From positions 1 to 9,976 of the forward strand of contig JAEWVL010000188.1 in assembly GCA_023396665.1 (NCBI GenBank): DNA of 9,976 nt, given 5' to 3'. Of the stretch, positions 1-5,743 are shown piece after piece; the stretch's first letter is position 1; each line of letters opens with the position of its first letter. The stretch comes from Spirochaetota bacterium (GTDB lineage Bacteria > Spirochaetota > UBA4802 > JAFGJZ01). The notes beneath the pieces were generated by a model that did no database searches, was not told where the DNA came from, and was given only the letters and a program-made list of their open reading frames with translations. The position numbers and the translations under genes are program-made.

Positions 1-1128
1 GACGAATCCCGTGAGAACGAGGGTGATCTTCTGATGGCCGCCGAAAAGGTGACTCCCGAAGCCGTCAACTTCATGGCCACGCACGGACGGGGGCTCATCT
101 GCATGCCGGTGACGGGCGGGCGTTTGCGCGAACTGGAGATAACATCGATGGTGTCGAACAACACCGACGCTCATCGTACCGCCTTTACCGTATCGATCGA
201 CGCAAGCGGTTCAACGACGGGCATATCCGCTTTCGAACGAGCGGCAACGATCCGCAAGGTGCTCGATACTGCTGCGCGCCCCGGCGATTTCAGACGACCC
301 GGACACGTCTTTCCCCTCGAAGCGGTCGAAGGCGGTGTTCTGGTCAGAGCCGGACATACTGAGGCTGCCGTTGATTTGGCCCGTCTTGCCGGCCTTTTGC
401 CTGCGGGAGTCATCTGCGAGATCATGAACGAAGACGGCAGCATGGCCCGTGTTCCGCAGCTGCTCGCCTTTGCGAAAAAACACTCGCTGAAAATCGTTAC
501 TATCGCCGATCTTATCGCCTACCGTAAACGCAATGAGGTGCTTGTGGAAAGAAGCGCCGAAGCGAAACTGCCGACCGCCTACGGCGAGTTCACCATGATC
601 GGTTTTGAAAACACCATCACCCGCGAACATCATGTCGCTCTGGTGAAGGGCGATGTCTCCGGCGAAGAAGCGGTGCTCGTTCGTGTGCATTCCGAGTGTC
701 TCACCGGTGACACCTTCGGATCGCTTCGCTGTGATTGCGGCGAGCAGCTTGCGAGTGCCCTGCACATGATAGACGAAGCGGGTCGGGGAGTGCTTTTATA
801 CATGCGTCAGGAAGGCCGGGGTATCGGCCTGATTAACAAGATTCGCGCCTACGAGCTGCAGGATCAGGGTATGGATACCGTCGATGCGAATCTCGCGCTC
901 GGTTTTCCCGAAGACATGCGCGAGTACGGTATCGGTGCGCAAATACTTTCCATGCTCGGCTTAAAGAAGATTCGCTTGTTGACGAACAACCCGAAAAAAA
1001 TCGCGGGTCTCGGCGGCTACGGTATCGAGATTGTCGAGCGGGTGCCCATTCAGATGCAGGCTCACGAAAACGACGAGCGCTATCTGAAAACGAAAAAAGA
1101 CCGCATGGGTCACATGTTGCATTTTTAA
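1..1128 (+). CDS. ribBA: Bifunctional 3,4-dihydroxy-2-butanone-4-phosphate synthase / GTP cyclohydrolase II, 5'-truncated by window
   Basis: This enzyme supplies both precursors of riboflavin: the RibB domain makes dihydroxybutanone phosphate from ribulose 5-phosphate, and the RibA domain opens GTP. The frame is open from base 1 and reads DESRENEGDL, the acidic Mg/substrate loop of RibB, so the first ATG at 34 is internal and the true start lies upstream; roughly the first 30 residues are missing by family comparison. Other RibB signatures are HGRGLIC (about 82-102), RPGHVFPL (about 298-321) and GHTEAAVDLARLAG (about 355-396). The RibA part follows from about 590, with the three zinc cysteines in SECLTGDTF and LRCDCG (codons at 697, 730 and 736), then RQEGRGIGLINK and LLTNNPKK. 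Both active-site sets look intact. ribH follows 116 bp downstream on the same strand. Family assignment is secure. Confidence 0.97.
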   Translation, partial: DESRENEGDLLMAAEKVTPEAVNFMATHGRGLICMPVTGGRLRELEITSMVSNNTDAHRTAFTVSIDASGSTTGISAFERAATIRKVLDTAARPGDFRRPGHVFPLEAVEGGVLVRAGHTEAAVDLARLAGLLPAGVICEIMNEDGSMARVPQLLAFAKKHSLKIVTIADLIAYRKRNEVLVERSAEAKLPTAYGEFTMIGFENTITREHHVALVKGDVSGEEAVLVRVHSECLTGDTFGSLRCDCGEQLASALHMIDEAGRGVLLYMRQEGRGIGLINKIRAYELQDQGMDTVDANLALGFPEDMREYGIGAQILSMLGLKKIRLLTNNPKKIAGLGGYGIEIVERVPIQMQAHENDERYLKTKKDRMGHMLHF

Positions 1129-1131
1129 TGC

Positions 1132-1141
1132 GGGGGGATAC
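1132..1141 (+). repeat. Copy 1 of GGGGGGATAC repeat (ribBA-ribH spacer)
   Basis: The 10-mer GGGGGGATAC begins 3 bp after the ribBA stop codon and continues as CCCGATACATG. It lies about 100 bp before ribH, so it cannot be the ribH ribosome-binding site. The only nearby start codon (1149) runs into a stop after two codons. The same 10-mer occurs four more times in this window. Its role is unknown; a protein-binding site or a genome-wide repeat are both possible. Confidence 0.6.
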
Positions 1142-1244
1142 CCGATACATGCCGTAATCGCGACAACACTGTTAAGCGCGAAGCCGGCTGCCATTCAAAT
1201 TTACAGAGTACTGACTGTCGAAAAAAAAAGAAGAGGATAACAAA

Positions 1245-1706
1245 ATGAAGACAATTGAAGGAAATCTTGTCGCGAAGGGACTGCGCTTCGGAGTTATCGT
1301 GCCCCGTTTCAACGATTTTATCTGCGGCCACCTGCTTGGCGGCGCCCTTGACGGACTCAAGCGTCACGGCGCCCTTGACGAGGAAATTGAAATCGCACGG
1401 GTTCCCGGAGCCTTCGAGATTCCGCTTGTAGCGAAGAAGATGGCGCACTCGAAAAAGTATGATGCGGTCATCTGTCTGGGTGCGGTCATCCGCGGCTCCA
1501 CCCCGCACTTCGATTACGTGTGCGCCGAAGTTTCGAAGGGAATCGCCTCGGTTTCGCTTGAAAGCGGCGTGCCGGTCATCTTCGGTGTCGTCACCACCGA
1601 AAATATTGAACAGGCGATCGAACGCGCCGGCACAAAATCGGGAAACAAAGGCTACGACGCGGCCCTCAGCGCGATCGAGATGGCGAATCTTCTGCGATCG
1701 TTGTGA
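1245..1706 (+). CDS. ribH: 6,7-dimethyl-8-ribityllumazine synthase
   Basis: Lumazine synthase condenses dihydroxybutanone phosphate (made by RibB upstream) with 5-amino-6-ribitylaminouracil, the penultimate step of riboflavin synthesis; the family forms pentamers or 60-subunit shells in the cytoplasm. At 153 residues it has the usual length. Visible motifs are RFN with the ring-stacking Phe22, PGAFEIP at 54-60, GAVIRGSTPHFDYV at 79-92 including the general-base His88, and GVVTTENIEQAIERAG at 114-129 with the phosphate-binding Arg127. The start is supported by AAGAGG at about 1230-1235 ahead of ATG 1245. It probably shares a transcript with ribBA despite the 116-bp gap. No FMN-riboswitch fold was recognised in that gap. 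ribD and ribE are not in this window. Confidence 0.97.
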   Translation: MKTIEGNLVAKGLRFGVIVPRFNDFICGHLLGGALDGLKRHGALDEEIEIARVPGAFEIPLVAKKMAHSKKYDAVICLGAVIRGSTPHFDYVCAEVSKGIASVSLESGVPVIFGVVTTENIEQAIERAGTKSGNKGYDAALSAIEMANLLRSL

Positions 1707-1738
1707 GTACCCTTCGTTGCAGCCCTTGTTGTGGTGTA

Positions 1739-1784
1739 CGCAAGAGCGGCTCGTTTTGCTTGTGATAAACGAGCCGCTCTTGCG
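1739..1784. terminator. 18-bp perfect hairpin between convergent ribH and beta-propeller lipoprotein gene
   Basis: CGCAAGAGCGGCTCGTTT at 1739-1756 is exactly complementary to 1767-1784, with a 10-base loop. It lies 33 bp after the ribH stop and 3 bp after the stop of the opposing gene, the usual place for a shared bidirectional terminator. Neither side has a U-tract after the stem, so it departs from the classical intrinsic terminator; it may stop polymerase by stem strength or protect both 3' ends. Confidence 0.7.
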
Positions 1785-1787
1785 GCT

Positions 1788-3383
1788 TCAGTACCAGAAA
1801 ACACTTCCCGCTTTTGAGTTCTTGCCTGGCGCGGAAACAAGCAGGTTTTCTCCGTCACCGGAAATGGCGATATCTGTTCCGAAATAGTCGTATGCGATAC
1901 CGTTCGGATCACAGCATCGGTATTCGTCGTAAGCGGATCCCGATCGCCTGAAAAGATACATAGCGCCTTTTTCACCGTCAAAATTGCCGGCTCCGACGGC
2001 TATAGTCGAACCTGTCGTCGATATTTGTACAGTGCTGCCGAACATTTGATTTTTCATGCCGTTAGAAGGCTGCAGTGTTGCACTGATATTCCAATGGTCA
2101 TCCGTATCTTTCTCATAGAGATATACTCTTCCTGTCTCATTGTTATATCGCCGGGCGCTTGCGACAAAGGCTTTACCGTCAGGCCGCAGCGCGACTGCAT
2201 AACCGAAGTTTACATCATAACCGGTTGAAGGCGAATAATCATCGTTGTAAATTGTTTCCGCGTTATAAGCTGTGCCGTTCCAGGTGTAGACTTTTAATGC
2301 GCCGCCGTTGTTCACATAGCCGTTATGCGAACCGTGGGCACCTGCAATGATTGTCGATGCGTCCTGCGAGATGGCAAGCGATCTGCCGAGAATTCTGATC
2401 GTTCCCGCTCCGTTGACGCTGTCACCCTGATCGAGCAGCGTCTCAATCCATGTTGATGCGTTTTTTTTGAACAGATACACCTTGCCGGCCATGTTGTTAT
2501 TTCCGTCAAAAGAATGAACGACAAAAGCAGTTCCGTCATGATTGACGGCAAGCTCCGCTCCAAACATATCGTTCGACTGTAGGTCTGTGGGCTGAACGCC
2601 GCTATAGTTCCATTGCGATCCGTCCCATTCATACACATATACTTTACCCCGGTAAGAGTCAAAATACGTTGTGCTGGCCAGAACGGTGTTTCCGTCTCCG
2701 GACACCGCTACCCTGGTGCCGATCCTGTTGTTGCTGCTGATATCTGAGGGGCACAATGTGAAGGTCTCATAGTTGCCGGCAGAATTTTTTCTTCCGACGT
2801 AAATATTGCCTTTGGTTCCGTTTGCCAGTTCGGATCCGATAACATAGGTGCCCGAGTCTTGGGACAGCGCTACGTCAGATCCGAAACTGACATTACCCGT
2901 GAGTCCGACATCGGCGGCGCTTGTTTCGCGAAACTGTTCAACGGTAATCTTGATGCTTCGGGAGACGCTGTCCTTGCCGTCTGTAACGGCGATTGTAAAG
3001 GTATAGACGCCCGCGGCAAGGTCGGGTGACGCAAAAAAACCGCTCTCGTTTGAAAGAGCGTTATCCATGCTGACAACGGAGGGATTCGAGGCGTCGGCAC
3101 TCCATTGGTAGCTCAGTGCGTCGCCATCGCCATCGCTTGCGGATGCATGAAGCAATACGTAATCGGCCACCGTTGTAGAAAAATCGTCTTCAATTGAAAC
3201 AAGAGGAGGCTTGTTGCCCGCCTGCGGATCATCCGGATTTTCACCGGGACCGGGCTTGTCTTTGCCGTCATCATCGCTGCCGCTTCCGCCGCCACCGCAA
3301 GAAAGAAGCATAGTACACAGCAAGGCGAGCAGAAGCGAGCTGATAACATTCGCACAAGATCTGGAATTATTGTTTGGTCTCAT
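1788..3383 (-). CDS. Predicted lipoprotein with PKD-like domain and seven-repeat FG-GAP beta-propeller
   Basis: Not assignable to a named gene. Residues 1-29 form a signal peptide (hydrophobic 13-27) ending in a lipobox LLSC with Cys29, so export and lipid anchoring are predicted. A Gly/Ser/Asp/Pro-rich linker (30-59) follows. Residues about 60-149 look like a PKD/Ig-like fold, with DGDGDALSYQW and GVYTFTIAVTDG. The rest contains seven related repeats that start with FG, IG or LG at 167, 221, 274, 332, 393, 448 and 501, each reading (F/I/L)Gxxxxxxxx(D/G)G, a short strand, then GxxYxxx, as in FG-GAP/integrin-alpha-type repeats; seven gives a complete propeller. Such domains usually bind proteins or carbohydrate and no catalytic residues are evident. 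The start is ATG 3381-3383 with GGGGAT about 8 bases upstream. Encoded alone, 150 bp downstream of ridA on the same strand. Confidence 0.88.
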   Translation of the reverse strand: MRPNNNSRSCANVISSLLLALLCTMLLSCGGGGSGSDDDGKDKPGPGENPDDPQAGNKPPLVSIEDDFSTTVADYVLLHASASDGDGDALSYQWSADASNPSVVSMDNALSNESGFFASPDLAAGVYTFTIAVTDGKDSVSRSIKITVEQFRETSAADVGLTGNVSFGSDVALSQDSGTYVIGSELANGTKGNIYVGRKNSAGNYETFTLCPSDISSNNRIGTRVAVSGDGNTVLASTTYFDSYRGKVYVYEWDGSQWNYSGVQPTDLQSNDMFGAELAVNHDGTAFVVHSFDGNNNMAGKVYLFKKNASTWIETLLDQGDSVNGAGTIRILGRSLAISQDASTIIAGAHGSHNGYVNNGGALKVYTWNGTAYNAETIYNDDYSPSTGYDVNFGYAVALRPDGKAFVASARRYNNETGRVYLYEKDTDDHWNISATLQPSNGMKNQMFGSTVQISTTGSTIAVGAGNFDGEKGAMYLFRRSGSAYDEYRCCDPNGIAYDYFGTDIAISGDGENLLVSAPGKNSKAGSVFWY

Positions 3384-3533
3384 TTTTAGATCCCCGCATG
3401 TACGTTATTGTTGTCGCGCAGGAATAATTGACCGGAGTATTGAAATGTGTGCGCGAAAACGTCGTTTTATGCTGGAGAGTATGCACTGATAAGTGGATTC
3501 TGTCATCGTGGCAAATACGTAGAGAAGTGAATT

Positions 3534-3929
3534 TTATTGCGTTTTTTCCGCCGCGATCAGCGATATTTCGACTTTGGCGCCGCGGGGCAGGGCTGAGACC
3601 TCTATCGTCTGACGTGCGCACTTGTATTCGCCGGGAAAGTATGATGCGTAGATCTCGTTGACGAGGGGAAAATCTTTCATTGAAGTGATGAAAATATCGG
3701 CTCTGACAACGTTTGAAAAATCGAGATGTGAACCCGTAAGCACCGCTTTCAGGTTTTCCATGACACGTATCGTCTGCGGACGAATTGCATCATCGATGAG
3801 TTCTCCCGTTTGCGGGTCAAGCCCGATCTGTCCCGAAACAAACAGCAGTCCTGCAGCCCGTACCGCCTGCGAGTAGGGACCCAGCGCCGCAGGCGCCCCG
3901 GTCGTGTGTATCATCTCAAATGAATGCAT
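3534..3929 (-). CDS. ridA: RidA/YjgF family reactive enamine/imine deaminase
   Basis: RidA hydrolyses reactive 2-aminoacrylate-type enamines and imines released by PLP enzymes, protecting other PLP enzymes; it is a cytoplasmic trimer. The 131-residue product matches the family's length. It has GPYSQAV at 17-23, VSGQIGLDP at 31-39, QTIRVMENL at 52-60, and the signature ARQTIEVSALPRGAKVEI with Arg106 and Glu121, matching the catalytic Arg105 and Glu120 of the E. coli protein. A longer frame opens with GTG at 3947, but ATG 3927-3929 is preferred because AGGGGGG at 3935-3941 is placed as its ribosome-binding site and family proteins begin here. That G-tract belongs to a GGGGGGATAC repeat. A TTGCCC/TATTAT promoter lies about 85 bp upstream. 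Confidence 0.93.
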   Translation of the reverse strand: MHSFEMIHTTGAPAALGPYSQAVRAAGLLFVSGQIGLDPQTGELIDDAIRPQTIRVMENLKAVLTGSHLDFSNVVRADIFITSMKDFPLVNEIYASYFPGEYKCARQTIEVSALPRGAKVEISLIAAEKTQ

Positions 3930-3930
3930 G

Positions 3931-3940
3931 GTATCCCCCC
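3931..3940 (-). repeat. Copy 2 of GGGGGGATAC repeat, acting as ridA ribosome-binding site
   Basis: On the minus strand this reads AGGGGGGATACC directly followed by the ridA ATG. AGGGGG pairs with the anti-Shine-Dalgarno tail with one G-U wobble, so here the repeat can serve in translation start. The homopolymeric G6 could slip and alter ridA translation; that is inference. Confidence 0.65.
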
Positions 3941-3955
3941 TGAACACATCGCGTC

Positions 3956-4007
3956 ATCGCGGCATATCGAACGGTGTCGATTTGTGATCGATTCGGCATG
4001 CCGCGAT
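3956..4007 (-). promoter_or_regulatory. Inverted repeat in the ridA leader
   Basis: ATCGCGGCAT at 3956-3965 is exactly complementary to ATGCCGCGAT at 3998-4007. The 32 bases between hold a smaller ATCGA/TCGAT pair (3966-3970 and 3977-3981). If transcription starts near 4006, as the promoter suggests, the stem would form at the extreme 5' end of the ridA mRNA. It could be a stabilising 5' hairpin or a protein-binding palindrome; no known riboswitch was recognised. Confidence 0.4.
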
Positions 4008-4012
4008 CTCAC

Positions 4013-4040
4013 ATAATATGCGAGGCTGAAATAAGGGCAA
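4013..4040 (-). promoter_or_regulatory. ridA: Candidate sigma70-type promoter for ridA
   Basis: On the minus strand TTGCCC (4035-4040), a 16-base spacer and TATTAT (4013-4018) match the -35/-10 consensus at 4/6 and 5/6 positions. Transcription would start near 4006, giving a leader of roughly 75 bases to the ridA ATG. Confidence 0.5.
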
Positions 4041-4087
4041 GAATAATATTCTCTCCGCTGCGATACTTGCGCAGAGCGCTGTTTCCG

Positions 4088-4097
4088 GTATCCCCCC
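4088..4097 (-). repeat. Copy 3 of GGGGGGATAC repeat (ridA / lipoprotein divergent region)
   Basis: The 10-mer lies on the minus strand, 13 bp upstream of a TTGACA box on the plus strand and about 47 bp upstream of the ridA -35 box. No start codon follows it, so it is not a ribosome-binding site. The position suits a regulator-binding site for the divergent pair, which is inference only. Confidence 0.5.
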
Positions 4098-4110
4098 GTC
4101 AAAGCTGTGC

Positions 4111-4139
4111 TTGACATATTTGGCAGGGCTTTGCCTAAT
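4111..4139 (+). promoter_or_regulatory. Candidate sigma70-type promoter for the YD-repeat lipoprotein
   Basis: TTGACA at 4111-4116 is a perfect -35 box; a 17-base spacer is followed by CCTAAT at 4134-4139 (4/6 match to TATAAT). The start would fall near 4146, about 20 bases ahead of the GTG start of the downstream gene. Confidence 0.5.
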
Positions 4140-4167
4140 CGCAGGGATAAATCAGCATGGAGGCCAT

Positions 4168-5031
4168 GTGAAAAAAATATACATGTTTCTGCTTCTCGTA
4201 CTTGTCGCCGCATCATGTTCTTCTGACAAAAGTCAAAAAAACGATGAACAGGCAAAGCGCGAGCGCATTAAGAAAAACGCAATCCGTTACGAGCGCTGCT
4301 ACGAGTATACCGATAAAGACGGCAAAATCGACGAGGTGTCGAAATTTCTCACTAACGAACGTGAATACGACCGGCAGGGAAATCTGCTTCGCGAATCGGT
4401 GTTTCACCGGCCCATTCACGGTTGGGAAAAATACGACTATGTGACACTGCACGAATACGACGCGAAAGGCGATCGCATCAAGTCGCTTCGCAATGATAAC
4501 GAGGAGAAACTGTGCGAGTACACGCAATACAGCCGCGACAGTAAAGGCCTGCTCATCGGAACGCAAACCTTTGCTGCGACGGGAGAACTGATATCGGTTG
4601 AGAAAATAACTTACAGCGCTTCGGGTGAAAAAAGCGAATCGCTCTCATACAGTTATCCCGAGGGGAAAGAATATCTGTACTGTAAAACGCTGTATACTGC
4701 GGGGGGATACGAATCAACTTACTTTGACCGCAATGCGAAGCCTGCAAGCAGCATCACCGAAAAGCGTCTTTCAAAACAACAACTGCTTCGTGAGTCATTC
4801 AATGCTGACGGAAAACGAACCGAAAGCGAGACCTTTCATTATGATGCAAAAGGTAACCCGGTAAAAATAGATCACGAGTATTCAAAAGACTACGGTTTTG
4901 AAGTGTTCGGAGAATCACAGACGCTCAGGCGAAACAGATTTAACGGCAAGGGTTTGCTGGTCGAAAGCGTCAGCTCTGACAGCGAGGGGAAAGTACTGAG
5001 CAGGCAGAAAATTGAATACAGCAAATTCTAG
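4168..5031 (+). CDS. Predicted lipoprotein with YD-repeat-like sequence
   Basis: Unnamed gene product of 287 residues. The start chosen is GTG 4168 because GGAGG sits at 4159-4163 and the product then opens as MKKIYMFLLLVLVAASC, a short lipoprotein signal peptide with the modified cysteine at 17; the longer TTG start at 4111 would lie on the promoter's -35 box. The mature protein is charged and carries repeated units of the form YDxxGNLxxxS, for example REYDRQGNLLRES, HEYDAKGDRIKSL and HYDAKGNPVKIDHEY, resembling the YD/Rhs beta-strand repeat. There is no Rhs core or toxin tip, so it is more likely a small surface or periplasmic beta-rich protein. Function is unknown. cysE follows 46 bp downstream on the same strand but has its own strong ribosome-binding site. 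Confidence 0.85.
   Translation: MKKIYMFLLLVLVAASCSSDKSQKNDEQAKRERIKKNAIRYERCYEYTDKDGKIDEVSKFLTNEREYDRQGNLLRESVFHRPIHGWEKYDYVTLHEYDAKGDRIKSLRNDNEEKLCEYTQYSRDSKGLLIGTQTFAATGELISVEKITYSASGEKSESLSYSYPEGKEYLYCKTLYTAGGYESTYFDRNAKPASSITEKRLSKQQLLRESFNADGKRTESETFHYDAKGNPVKIDHEYSKDYGFEVFGESQTLRRNRFNGKGLLVESVSSDSEGKVLSRQKIEYSKF
4701..4710 (+). repeat. Copy 4 of GGGGGGATAC repeat, inside a coding region
   Basis: Inside the YD-repeat lipoprotein gene the codons GCG GGG GGA TAC give Ala-Gly-Gly-Tyr. This is the only copy lying in a gene and may be coincidental; its left flank (TGC) matches copy 1. Confidence 0.4.
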
Positions 5032-5077
5032 TGCCCTGCGCTGACAACAAACGGAATATATTCTGAAAAGGAGTTTC

Positions 5078-5614
5078 ATGTTTAACGCAATTCGCGCAAT
5101 TTACAGAAACGATCCTGCGGCACGCGGTCTTGAGCCGCTTTTGTATCCGGGGCTGCACGCTGTTGTGGTGCACAAATATGTCTGTCATCCGCTCTACCGG
5201 CTGCGGCTGCGCTTTCTTGCGCGGCTCATGTCGCAGATAGTCCGCTTTCTGACGGGCATCGAGATTCATCCCGGAGCCGTGATCGGTCGCGGGCTTTTCA
5301 TCGACCACGGAATGGGAACGGTTATCGGCGAGACTGTTGAAATCGGTGATGATTGCACACTTTTTCACTGTGTGACGCTCGGCGGCACGGGGCACCATGT
5401 CGGTAAACGTCATCCCACACTCGGCAACAGGGTTCTGGTCGGTGCGAACGCCACAATACTGGGGCCTTCCGTGATCGGCGACGATTGCCGTATCGGTGCG
5501 GAGACGGTGCTGATTAATAAACAGATACCTCCATCGTGTACTGTCGTCGGAACGCCCGGTGTCATCGTGCGTGAAAACGGCAAGAAGGTGAGAAAAGACC
5601 CGCAATCGATTTGA
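5078..5614 (+). CDS. cysE: Serine O-acetyltransferase, short form
   Basis: CysE transfers acetyl from acetyl-CoA to L-serine, giving O-acetylserine, the carbon acceptor for sulfide in cysteine synthesis. The 178-residue product has a brief N-terminal helical part (1-60) and a left-handed beta-helix of hexapeptide repeats (about 61-165), shorter than the roughly 270-residue enterobacterial enzyme and like the short forms of many other bacteria. Diagnostic stretches are TGIEIHPGAVIGRGLFIDHG at 59-78, with Glu62 where the E. coli enzyme has its catalytic Asp and His77 as the catalytic histidine, then VIGETVEIGDD, HCVTLGGTG at 97-105 and KRHPTLG around His112. AAAAGGAG at 5066-5073 sets the ATG at 5078. 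No cysK or T-box is seen. It converges with copA. Confidence 0.95.
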   Translation: MFNAIRAIYRNDPAARGLEPLLYPGLHAVVVHKYVCHPLYRLRLRFLARLMSQIVRFLTGIEIHPGAVIGRGLFIDHGMGTVIGETVEIGDDCTLFHCVTLGGTGHHVGKRHPTLGNRVLVGANATILGPSVIGDDCRIGAETVLINKQIPPSCTVVGTPGVIVRENGKKVRKDPQSI

Positions 5615-5743
5615 AACCGGCGTTTTAATCGCCGCGTTCGATCCCTGACAGCATCGTTTCAACGCAAATCCCTGATAAAACAAACAACCCGGCTTGAGAC
5701 GCTGTTTTGTGAAAGCTGAACCCCGACTTCCGCGCTTTTCGGC

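Noticed and set aside
211..765. Minus-strand open frame opposite ribBA
   Set aside because: Shadow of a conserved gene in GC-rich sequence; no ribosome-binding site or family features.
1129..1244. Possible FMN riboswitch before ribH
   Set aside because: None of the conserved RFN-element helices could be found in this 116-bp spacer.
5618..5634. Small hairpin CGGCG-TTTTAAT-CGCCG just after the cysE stop
   Set aside because: Only a 5-bp stem and no T-run follows; too weak to call a terminator, although the position is right. No clear terminator was seen for copA either.
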